Assembly: GCA_017390125.1 (NCBI GenBank) | Contig: JAFPCT010000212.1 | Span: forward strand, 1 to 8,075 | Direction: 5' to 3' | Source of the DNA: Treponema sp. | GTDB lineage: Bacteria; Spirochaetota; Spirochaetia; Treponematales; Treponemataceae | Length of the DNA stretch: 8,075 bases | Shown here: positions 1 to 5,334 of the stretch, piece by piece | Layout of the letters: every line of letters starts with the position of its first letter | How positions within the stretch are numbered: the first letter of the stretch is position 1 | Notes under the pieces: model-generated | The model's input: only the letters and a program-made list of their open reading frames with translations | What the model was told of the DNA's origin: nothing | The model's database searches: none | Made by a program: the position numbers and the translations under genes

Positions 1-647
1 AGGCTTGAGGCAGAAGCAAATGCCTTTTCCTTGTCAAAATGAGGATGATTGTAGAAGTTAAGGCGTATCTGGAGCTTGTAGACCTCACGCTGGAAATCAG
101 AAAGTTCCTTGAGGATTGCTGTGATCTCGTTTACAGCGCTGCTGCTCTTTGCTACAGAATCTGCAAAAAGACTGAGCTGCAGCTGGGAAGCGTTCGACTT
201 TGCTTCCTGGATGAGCATTGCAAGTCCGCGGGTATTTACTTTTGCGTTGTTTGAGGTCATGTTTGTCCACTGGAAGACATTGTTGAAGTCATTCAGCTGC
301 TTGATTCGCGGAATTGTAAGGTAGTCTACGGAAAATTTTACATAGGTACAGATGAAGTCCAGCATGCTTTCGTATTCAGAAAAGCGTGCGCCGATGATGA
401 CGGATCTTTCGTTCTCAATGTAAGGAGTTGCTTCCGGCGAAGAGATTTCCGAAATCTTTCGTTCTCCCTTGTAAGGATCCGGCGTAATGAGCGCTTTTTT
501 TACAAGAGCGTCGTAGATATTCCGTACACATGTGTTGAGAAGATGATAATTTTCAAGCATTTTGGAAAGCTGAACCTGGTTGAACCATTCAGTTTTTTCC
601 TGCACTGCGTTTTTAAGTTGTTCCTTAAATTCCAAATTTTCATCCAT
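1..647 (-). CDS. Cytoplasmic protein of unknown function, C-terminus off the window
   Basis: I do not recognise this protein. Reading from ATG 647-645 gives 215 uninterrupted codons with no stop before the left edge, so the C-terminus is missing. There is no signal peptide or membrane segment. The sequence looks mostly alpha-helical. It has a Q/E/K-rich start (residues 1-35), a segment DALVKKALITPDPYKGERKI (46-65) resembling a short helix plus a proline turn, and a final third (about 145-195) of long amphipathic helices that could be coiled. It lies 42 bases downstream of the barrel-protein gene on the same strand and is probably the next gene of that operon. No convincing Shine-Dalgarno precedes the ATG; only CGAAG lies next to it. 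A GATAAT hexamer at 659-654 could be a -10 element but has no good -35 partner. Codon use resembles its neighbours. Small plus-strand reading frames across 39-324 are its antisense shadows. Confidence 0.85.
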   Translation of the reverse strand, partial: MDENLEFKEQLKNAVQEKTEWFNQVQLSKMLENYHLLNTCVRNIYDALVKKALITPDPYKGERKISEISSPEATPYIENERSVIIGARFSEYESMLDFICTYVKFSVDYLTIPRIKQLNDFNNVFQWTNMTSNNAKVNTRGLAMLIQEAKSNASQLQLSLFADSVAKSSSAVNEITAILKELSDFQREVYKLQIRLNFYNHPHFDKEKAFASASS

Positions 648-689
648 ACTTCGATTATCGGCAGAAAATGAGGATTTTATGACTTTTTT

Positions 690-1451
690 TTAGAATTTAG
701 CCTTTATACCCAGGGAAAGCATGGAAGAATCAAAGCCGTTTCCTGAAAAGAGCTGTCCGCAAGAAATGTAAAAGCGGAACTCCGGTCCCACCTGAAGCCT
801 GTCTGAAACGGAGTATAGGTATGAGGTGTATGTGCTGAGGTATACGAAATTACCGTTTCCCCAGAGATAGCTTCGGATTTCGCTGACGTCGCCGTCTGCC
901 GTTCCTGTAGAGCCTGCGTCGGAGCCGCTTACGCCGTTTGCCAGCGTTATTATGCGGAAATTGAATGCAGGTCCAAAGGCAAAATCCATGTGGTGCTTTT
1001 CCTTCAGATTAAGGGTATAGACAGCCGGAAGATCAAGGAGGAATGAAAATACGGCTGCGGTACGATTCTCAATTTCTGCAGGATATGCCTTGTCGTTTTC
1101 CCACAGGTAGTAGTTGGCAAAGAAAGAAAGCCGCGGCTGAAAGGTGACAGGTTTTGTCTTGAAGAAAACAGCTCCGAAACTTATGGGGTAGACAATTGGA
1201 GAGACTGCGCTTTCCGAGGTGTCCCCCGTGTTGATTATAAGTGCAGGCTCAAAGCAGAGGAAAAAATCAATGTTTCTTGTTTTCTTTATCTTTGCTTCAG
1301 ATTCCTGTTCTGTTTCCTGAGAATCATCTGTTGTGGTCTGTATGGCGGCAGAATCAGGTGCGGCTGCTGTCTCCGGGACAGCCGTTTCCTGAGCAAATGT
1401 CACTGCCGAAAGGCCTGCTATGGCCGTTAATATCAGAATAATTTTTCTCAT
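690..1451 (-). CDS. Secreted, predicted outer-membrane beta-barrel protein
   Basis: This 253-residue protein is not a family I recognise. Residues 1-20 form a type I signal peptide: MRK, a hydrophobic core, and probable cleavage after V-T-F-A, before Q21. Residues 21-55 are low complexity, rich in A, T, E, S, D and P, and look like a disordered linker. From about residue 60 the chain alternates hydrophobic and polar residues with many aromatics, e.g. FEPALII, FQPRLSFFANYYLW, FAFGPAFNFRI and VGPEFRFYI. It ends in LGIKAKF. A terminal Phe preceded by alternating residues is the usual BAM-recognised signature of outer-membrane barrels, so an 8- to 10-stranded barrel is inferred. A Gly/Ser/Thr/Asp-rich stretch (about 174-190) would be a loop. 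The ATG overlaps the TGA of the upstream lipoprotein gene as ATGA, suggesting coupled translation. Alternative: a periplasmic beta-rich protein. Confidence 0.85.
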   Translation of the reverse strand: MRKIILILTAIAGLSAVTFAQETAVPETAAAPDSAAIQTTTDDSQETEQESEAKIKKTRNIDFFLCFEPALIINTGDTSESAVSPIVYPISFGAVFFKTKPVTFQPRLSFFANYYLWENDKAYPAEIENRTAAVFSFLLDLPAVYTLNLKEKHHMDFAFGPAFNFRIITLANGVSGSDAGSTGTADGDVSEIRSYLWGNGNFVYLSTYTSYLYSVSDRLQVGPEFRFYISCGQLFSGNGFDSSMLSLGIKAKF

Positions 1452-2617
1452 CGTCTGTATAAAACCTCATCCAGGTTCACGCTTATGAAGCCGCTGCGTT
1501 TTGTCTTGTAAAATGCAGTTTCTTCCCAAGATGCATACAAAGTTGTGCCTGTTATTACAAAGTCTCCGTAGACAAAGTTTACAGGAAGTTTCGGAAGTTT
1601 TATACCCATTGTTTTTCCGCCGTTCAGAATGTTTTTTTCAAAAAGAGCGCCGTTCAGGTACATTGTTCCGTCCTCAAAAAGGCATGCAATCCACGTGTCT
1701 GAAATCAGGGCTTTTGCAGAAAGCATCTCCTGTCCTGAAGATGATTTTTTTGTCCGGGAAAAAATTCTCGGAGAATGGCTTTGAACTGTCTGCACGGAAA
1801 CTGAAAATTCAATGTCCGACGGTACGGTGGTGAGCAGCTTTTTGAGTCGTTCAGGCGCAGCCGTAAAATCAAGGGGCTTCCTTGCGTTCCTGAATGAATC
1901 CACGCTTGTTTCAGAAATGTGGAGCATTCGTTGTGCATTGTAAGGCGTTAACAGGGTAATGTCTTCCTTGCTCTGGAAGGTAAGGTATGAAAAATCAACT
2001 TTTTCAGCACTGTTCTTCTTGATGCTGCAGGTCCAGAACTGACCGTCAAATATAAAGTCTGTAATTTCGCTTGACTCATCAAGCCCAAGATTTTCAATGT
2101 TTATCATTGGATAGAATACGTTCTGCTCGGAGTTGAACTGAACCAGGAACGGATGGGTTTTCTGATAAGCCGAAATCGATTCATTGAAGAACGTTGATTT
2201 ATATACGGAGAAGACCGGAACTTCCCCGGCAAATACAAGGTTTCCGGCAGTCCGTCCCTTAAAGATTTCTGAGTCATTTACAAAGTTTATTTTGTCGCCC
2301 TGGAAAACAAGCATTCCCAATTGGTTTACAGTTGCAAACCCCTTTGGATTTTCAGTGGTTTTGGAATCTTCCAGACCGCAGGAAGAAATGCGTACTGCCT
2401 CTGTCCAAGGTTTTGATATGGATGCGGGAACCAGAGGGAGTTTTTCCGCCTTCTTGTATGTGTTTTCTGAAAAATAGTACCATGTGTAGCGTGAAGGTGT
2501 TTCCTGAACAATTGCGGCAGAAGCTGTCTTTTTTTCCTTTCTGCAGGAAACGTTCAGAAGTGTCAGAGAGAAAATTAACGCACAGTAAAAAAATCTGAGT
2601 CTTTTCATCATATTCAT
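1448..2617 (-). CDS. Putative lipoprotein of unknown function, beta-rich
   Basis: This 389-residue protein is unrecognised. The N-terminus is basic (KRLR), then a hydrophobic core, then LLNVSC with Cys25 followed by RKEKK. That fits signal peptidase II processing, although Asn at -3 departs from the classical lipobox; spirochaete lipoboxes are known to be relaxed. After a short A/S/T/E/P linker (about 26-42) the chain is rich in beta patterns with repeated hydrophobic-aromatic strands, e.g. GMLVFQGDKINF (101-112), ISDTWIACLFEDGTMYLNG (305-323) and GDFVITGTTLYASWEE (351-366). These could be propeller blades, but no clean repeat unit can be defined by eye. The first ATG (2617) overlaps the preceding TGA as ATGA. 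Two further in-frame ATGs (codons 3 and 4) give equally good signal peptides, so the start is uncertain by 2-3 residues. No Shine-Dalgarno is visible, which supports translation coupled to the upstream lipoprotein gene. Confidence 0.85.
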   Translation of the reverse strand: MNMMKRLRFFYCALIFSLTLLNVSCRKEKKTASAAIVQETPSRYTWYYFSENTYKKAEKLPLVPASISKPWTEAVRISSCGLEDSKTTENPKGFATVNQLGMLVFQGDKINFVNDSEIFKGRTAGNLVFAGEVPVFSVYKSTFFNESISAYQKTHPFLVQFNSEQNVFYPMINIENLGLDESSEITDFIFDGQFWTCSIKKNSAEKVDFSYLTFQSKEDITLLTPYNAQRMLHISETSVDSFRNARKPLDFTAAPERLKKLLTTVPSDIEFSVSVQTVQSHSPRIFSRTKKSSSGQEMLSAKALISDTWIACLFEDGTMYLNGALFEKNILNGGKTMGIKLPKLPVNFVYGDFVITGTTLYASWEETAFYKTKRSGFISVNLDEVLYRR

Positions 2618-3420
2618 TTTATCGGTAAATCATCATAGCTAACTGAGAGAATTTCTGAGCTGTCCAGAAGGGCAAGGACTATCTTTGGTTCGGGCGAAAT
2701 GCAGAGGAATTTTGAGGGAACGCTCCTGCTGACCGTAACGGTTCCGGTTAGGGCGGAAATTGTATTCTGAGGAATATAGCCTGAAAGGTATGTTCCCATT
2801 TTCTGATCCTTGAAGTGGTCAAGGGAGACAGAGGAACATTTTTTCAGCGTAAAAAGTTGTGCGGACAGTTCCAGTGAATTAAGACTGCTGAGAATTTTTT
2901 CCTGGTTCAAGAGAAAGGGATTGTAGGAAAAACCTGAAGAAAGGCTTTTTTCGCTGACTGTATCATTTATTTTCTTCCAGTTGATTTTTTGGCTGAAAAA
3001 GCTGATGTCATCTGTGTTTTTGTTCATAAGGTAAAATTTGTGCAGCATAAGTGCTGTAAATCCTGTCTGCCAGCCAAGGTTTTCCCATAAAGGCAGGACA
3101 GTTCCGCTGGGATTAAAAATTTTCATGCTGTACGTTACCGGATAGGCAAGTATGGCTGTAGGTTCGTTTCCGTTGAGCTGAACCGGGAATCCTTCTGCGA
3201 AGGCCGGCATATAAAAATCAACGCAGATGTTTCCGTAGTTTACAACAACGTACCAGCTGTCCAAGGGCGGATAATCTGCATGGCATGGGTCTGCCGGCGG
3301 CCAGGTCGGGAATTTCAGGAGGACTTCTGTTTTTTGAAAGGTATCTGTACTGCAGGCGGAAAAAAAGGAAGAAAGAAGGAGTATGAAAAAAACTGCGCAT
3401 TTGCAAAGATTATGTCTCAT
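2614..3420 (-). CDS. Putative lipoprotein of unknown function
   Basis: This 268-residue protein is unrecognised. A basic N-terminus (MRHNLCK) and a hydrophobic core lead to F-S-A-C with Cys23 as the probable lipidated residue, followed by STD; this is a good spirochaete-type lipobox. The mature part opens with a Pro/Trp-rich stretch (LLKFPTWPPADPCHADYPPL, 34-53), then WYVVVNYGNICVDFYMPAF (56-74). The rest is mixed, without transmembrane segments. Four further Cys (46, 66, 195, 240) could form disulphides if it is periplasmic or surface exposed. It starts 55 bases after rnhA stops and its own stop overlaps the next lipoprotein start as ATGA. No Shine-Dalgarno precedes the ATG; the sequence just upstream is a TATATATT run. 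It is probably the first member of a coupled envelope trio (two lipoproteins and a barrel), whose shared role cannot be read from sequence. Confidence 0.87.
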   Translation of the reverse strand: MRHNLCKCAVFFILLLSSFFSACSTDTFQKTEVLLKFPTWPPADPCHADYPPLDSWYVVVNYGNICVDFYMPAFAEGFPVQLNGNEPTAILAYPVTYSMKIFNPSGTVLPLWENLGWQTGFTALMLHKFYLMNKNTDDISFFSQKINWKKINDTVSEKSLSSGFSYNPFLLNQEKILSSLNSLELSAQLFTLKKCSSVSLDHFKDQKMGTYLSGYIPQNTISALTGTVTVSRSVPSKFLCISPEPKIVLALLDSSEILSVSYDDLPIK

Positions 3421-3475
3421 GCAATATATAACGCAGTTTGCTTTAAAAAAATGAAGTTGCCTGTTTTTTTTCTGA

Positions 3476-3925
3476 TTATCTGTGAAGGGCTATCTGTTTC
3501 TGGCAGAGCTGGTCGCAGACTTCATTGTACTCAATCCCTGCATGGCCCTTTACCCAGTTCCAGTTTACCTTCAGGCGTGAATTCAAGGCGTCCAGCTTTT
3601 CCCACAAATCCTTGTTTTTTACAGGTTTTTTGTCGGCCGTTTTCCAGCCCTTTGCCTTCCAGCTTTTTATCCACGAAGTGATTCCGTTTTTTACATACTG
3701 ACTGTCTATGTTCAGGGTTACAGGAAGCCCTGCGAACTGAGGTGTGTTTACTACGATGGAAAGGGCATTGATTGCCGCAGTAAGCTCCATGCGGTTGTTT
3801 GTAGTTTCATGCTCGCCGCCGGAAAGTTCCCTTGCAGTTCCGTTATAGATAACGACTACGCCCCAGCCTCCCGGGCCGGGATTTCCAGAGCATCCGCCGT
3901 CAGTGTAAATCGTTACTTCGTCCAT
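3476..3925 (-). CDS. rnhA: Ribonuclease HI
   Basis: RNase HI cleaves the RNA strand of RNA:DNA hybrids, removing R-loops and primer RNA, in the cytoplasm with Mg2+ or Mn2+. At 149 residues the protein has normal family length. It opens with the signature IYTDGGCSGNPGPGGWG (6-22). The carboxylate set is complete: Asp9, Glu47 (in TTNNRMELTAA), Asp74 (in NIDSQYV) and Asp138 (in NEVCDQL). The mobile catalytic His128 lies in VKGHAG. The Trp/Lys-rich segment SWIKSWKAKGWK (84-95) is the basic protrusion that grips the hybrid, so this is the E. coli-type enzyme and should be active. Its ATG is 8 bases after the stop of the decarboxylase gene, with AGGAA (3935-3931) overlapping that stop, so the two are very likely cotranscribed. 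Nothing links the two functions directly. Confidence 0.98.
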   Translation of the reverse strand: MDEVTIYTDGGCSGNPGPGGWGVVVIYNGTARELSGGEHETTNNRMELTAAINALSIVVNTPQFAGLPVTLNIDSQYVKNGITSWIKSWKAKGWKTADKKPVKNKDLWEKLDALNSRLKVNWNWVKGHAGIEYNEVCDQLCQKQIALHR

Positions 3926-3930
3926 AAGTT

Positions 3931-3935
3931 TTCCT
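3931..3935 (-). promoter_or_regulatory. Ribosome binding site of rnhA
   Basis: AGGAA lies 5 bases before the rnhA ATG and overlaps the TAG stop of the upstream decarboxylase gene. It is one of the clearest Shine-Dalgarno matches in the window. It fixes the rnhA start and suggests that ribosomes ending on the decarboxylase message can start on rnhA. Confidence 0.65.
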
Positions 3936-5097
3936 ACATGAAATATGTTTTAATCGGCGGGAAGCCGTTGAATGCAACTGATGCGTAGGTGCTGGTGTAA
4001 GCCCCTGTAGAAAGCCAGTAGATCCGGTCTCCCTGTTTCAAGGTTATCGGGAGCTTGTATTTTATTGTCTCGTACATTACGTCCATGCTGTCGCAGGTCG
4101 GTCCGGCGATGATTACTTCGCCCTCCTTGTCTCCGTCCTTTGTCGTAATCAAAGGATATTTGATGCATTCGTCCATTGTTTCTACAAGGCCGTTGAATTT
4201 TCCGGCATCAATGTAAACCCATCTGGTCAAAGCGGTATTGTTTTTTCTGGAAGCAAGAATGACTTCGCTGGTAAGAATTCCGCTGTCGCCTACAAGACTT
4301 CGGCCCGGTTCAAGAATAATCTCCGGAAGCTCGTCTCCAAAGTCTTCTGTAAGGAATCGGGTAATCTCGGAAGCGTATACGGAAAGGTCGTTCGTAGGTT
4401 CCACATAAGAAGCCGGGAAACCGCCGCCCATGTCTATCATCTGAAGCCGGATGCTTTCTTCTTCTTCAAGAGAGTTGAAGAGGTATTTTGCTTTTGCAAT
4501 GGCATCGTTCCATGCACCGATATCCCGCTGCTGGCTTCCTACATGGAAACTGATTCCCCATGGGTTCAGACCAAGTTCCTTTGCAAGGACAAGAAGGTCG
4601 TATGCCATGTCCGGATGACAGCCGAATTTGCGGCTCAGCGGCCAGTCCGCAGTATCAGAGTTTTCTACAAGGATGCGGACATATACCCGTGAGCCAGGAG
4701 CATTCTCTGCAATGTTCTTAAGGTCATCTTTGCTGTCTGTCGCAAAAAGGCGGACACCGTTTTCGTAGAAGTATTTGATGTCCTTTGCTTTTTTGATTGT
4801 GTTTCCATAGGAAAGGCGTTCAGGATCGCTGACGAACTTCTTGATGAGGTCAAGCTCATAGCGTGAGGCAATGTCAAAACTTGAGTCCATTTCAGCAAGC
4901 ATCTTTAATACCGGTTCGCCCGGATTTGCCTTGATTGCATAGAAAATTTTTGCGTAGGGAAAGGAATTCTTGAGCTTCACGAAATTCATCTTGATTTTGT
5001 TCAAGTTGATGACGATGTTCGGAGTTTCTAAATCCTTCGAAAAATCCAAAAAGCGAGTCCAATCATGGTCGCTTACATAATCTTTACGATTGTACAT
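3934..5097 (-). CDS. Fold-III PLP-dependent ornithine (or lysine/ornithine) decarboxylase
   Basis: The predicted reaction is L-ornithine to putrescine and CO2, the entry to polyamine synthesis, in the cytoplasm. The 387 residues match the short alanine-racemase-fold (fold III) decarboxylases, not the large bacterial SpeC/SpeF type. In order: YAIKANP (53-59) with the PLP Schiff-base Lys56; FHVGSQ (184-189); the phosphate-binding glycine loop DMGGGFP (222-228); EPGRSLVG (263-270); GPTCDSMD (332-339) with catalytic Cys335 and substrate-binding Asp336, donated across the dimer; and GAYT (365-368) with Tyr367 near the PLP phosphate. CDS, rather than the CES of diaminopimelate decarboxylases, argues for an ornithine-type enzyme, and WVYIDAGKFNGLVETMDE resembles bacterial ornithine decarboxylases. 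Lysine as a second substrate cannot be excluded. The ATG is preceded by GGTGG and by a good promoter, and the gene probably heads the leftward operon. Confidence 0.93.
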   Translation of the reverse strand: MYNRKDYVSDHDWTRFLDFSKDLETPNIVINLNKIKMNFVKLKNSFPYAKIFYAIKANPGEPVLKMLAEMDSSFDIASRYELDLIKKFVSDPERLSYGNTIKKAKDIKYFYENGVRLFATDSKDDLKNIAENAPGSRVYVRILVENSDTADWPLSRKFGCHPDMAYDLLVLAKELGLNPWGISFHVGSQQRDIGAWNDAIAKAKYLFNSLEEEESIRLQMIDMGGGFPASYVEPTNDLSVYASEITRFLTEDFGDELPEIILEPGRSLVGDSGILTSEVILASRKNNTALTRWVYIDAGKFNGLVETMDECIKYPLITTKDGDKEGEVIIAGPTCDSMDVMYETIKYKLPITLKQGDRIYWLSTGAYTSTYASVAFNGFPPIKTYFM

Positions 5098-5114
5098 GGC
5101 TGTACCACCAGTAA

Positions 5115-5143
5115 ATTATAGTTGCTCTATCGCCGATTTTCAG
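5115..5143 (-). promoter_or_regulatory. Sigma-70-type promoter of the leftward operon
   Basis: On the minus strand a perfect -10 hexamer TATAAT occupies 5120-5115. A -35 hexamer CTGAAA, matching 4 of 6 positions of TTGACA, occupies 5143-5138, with an ideal 17-base spacer. Transcription would start near 5109-5108, only about 11-12 bases before the decarboxylase ATG at 5097, so the leader would be very short. GGTGG (5109-5105), the only Shine-Dalgarno-like element, would lie at the very 5' end of the message. The promoter is inferred from sequence only. Confidence 0.5.
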
Positions 5144-5179
5144 AGAACCCAGTTTTTTCGAACGATAAGGGAAATCATA

Positions 5180-5208
5180 ATGAAAATACAGAAATGAATA
5201 AATACAAT
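5180..5208 (+). promoter_or_regulatory. Possible promoter of rsgA-mutS2 (weak)
   Basis: On the plus strand TACAAT (5203-5208) matches 5 of 6 bases of the -10 consensus and ATGAAA (5180-5185) matches 4 of 6 of the -35, with a 17-base spacer. Transcription would then start near 5215 and give a leader of about 120 bases containing two of the inverted repeats. TAAAAT at 5259-5264 is a competing -10, but its only nearby -35-like partner, TTGTAC (5238-5243), is 15 bases away and weak. AT-rich sequence produces such matches easily, so this is tentative. Confidence 0.22.
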
Positions 5209-5242
5209 TTTGCAAAAAAAAAATTATTTTTTCAAAATTGTA
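5203..5242. repeat. Inverted repeat 1 (10-bp arms, AT-rich)
   Basis: TACAATTTTG (5203-5212) and CAAAATTGTA (5233-5242) are perfect reverse complements. After one mismatch, five more A:T pairs (5214-5218 with 5227-5231) extend the symmetry inward. The left arm also contains part of the self-complementary TTTTGCAAAA (5208-5217). It may be an operator, curved DNA or a weak hairpin. It is unlikely to be a terminator, because it lies between divergent genes. Confidence 0.6.
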
Positions 5243-5244
5243 CG

Positions 5245-5274
5245 CAGCATGGATATGTTAAAATTTACATGCTG
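5245..5274. repeat. Inverted repeat 2 (7-bp arms)
   Basis: CAGCATG (5245-5251) and CATGCTG (5268-5274) are perfect reverse complements around a 16-base AT-rich spacer that contains TTAAAATT. In RNA it would be a 7-bp hairpin. As DNA the half-sites are about two helical turns apart, a spacing compatible with a dimeric regulator. Confidence 0.5.
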
Positions 5275-5280
5275 ATGAAA

Positions 5281-5304
5281 TTTTCAAGACGTTTGCCTTG
5301 AAAA
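5281..5304. repeat. Inverted repeat 3 (8-bp arms) just upstream of rsgA
   Basis: TTTTCAAG (5281-5288) and CTTGAAAA (5297-5304) are perfect reverse complements separated by ACGTTTGC. The element ends 30 bases before the rsgA ATG. No U-run follows on either strand that would make a convincing terminator. It could be an operator or a hairpin in the rsgA leader. Confidence 0.55.
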
Positions 5305-5334
5305 ATCACGGTTTAGAGTTCATAATTGAAGAAT

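Larger units (their letters stand above)
5098..5334. other. Divergent intergenic region between the decarboxylase gene and rsgA
   Basis: This 237-base stretch encodes no protein that I can support. It is AT-rich, especially 5190-5240, which includes a run of ten A (5214-5223) and one of six T (5227-5232). The left side holds the decarboxylase promoter. The right side, toward rsgA, holds three successive inverted repeats (5203-5242, 5245-5274, 5281-5304), described separately. No tRNA or named riboswitch was recognised. Confidence 0.7.

Noticed and set aside
39..324. Two overlapping small plus-strand frames at the left edge
   Set aside because: Both are antisense to a minus-strand frame that stays open for 215 codons and has ordinary protein composition.
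3423..3430. TATATATT as a -10 element for the lipoprotein gene
   Set aside because: It sits 2 bases before the ATG, so transcription would start inside the coding region, and no -35 match was found.
3445..3471. Possible terminator after rnhA (A-run and T-run facing each other)
   Set aside because: The stem would be only seven A:U pairs with a 12-base loop and no GC core, too weak to call a terminator.
3280..3681. Plus-strand open frame of 133 codons
   Set aside because: It runs antisense across a lipoprotein start and the rnhA 3' half, is rich in Ser/Pro/Cys, and has no domain or ribosome binding site.
5203..5242. Inverted repeat 1 as a bidirectional terminator
   Set aside because: The flanking genes are divergent, so no transcript needs to end here, and the stem is nearly all A:T.
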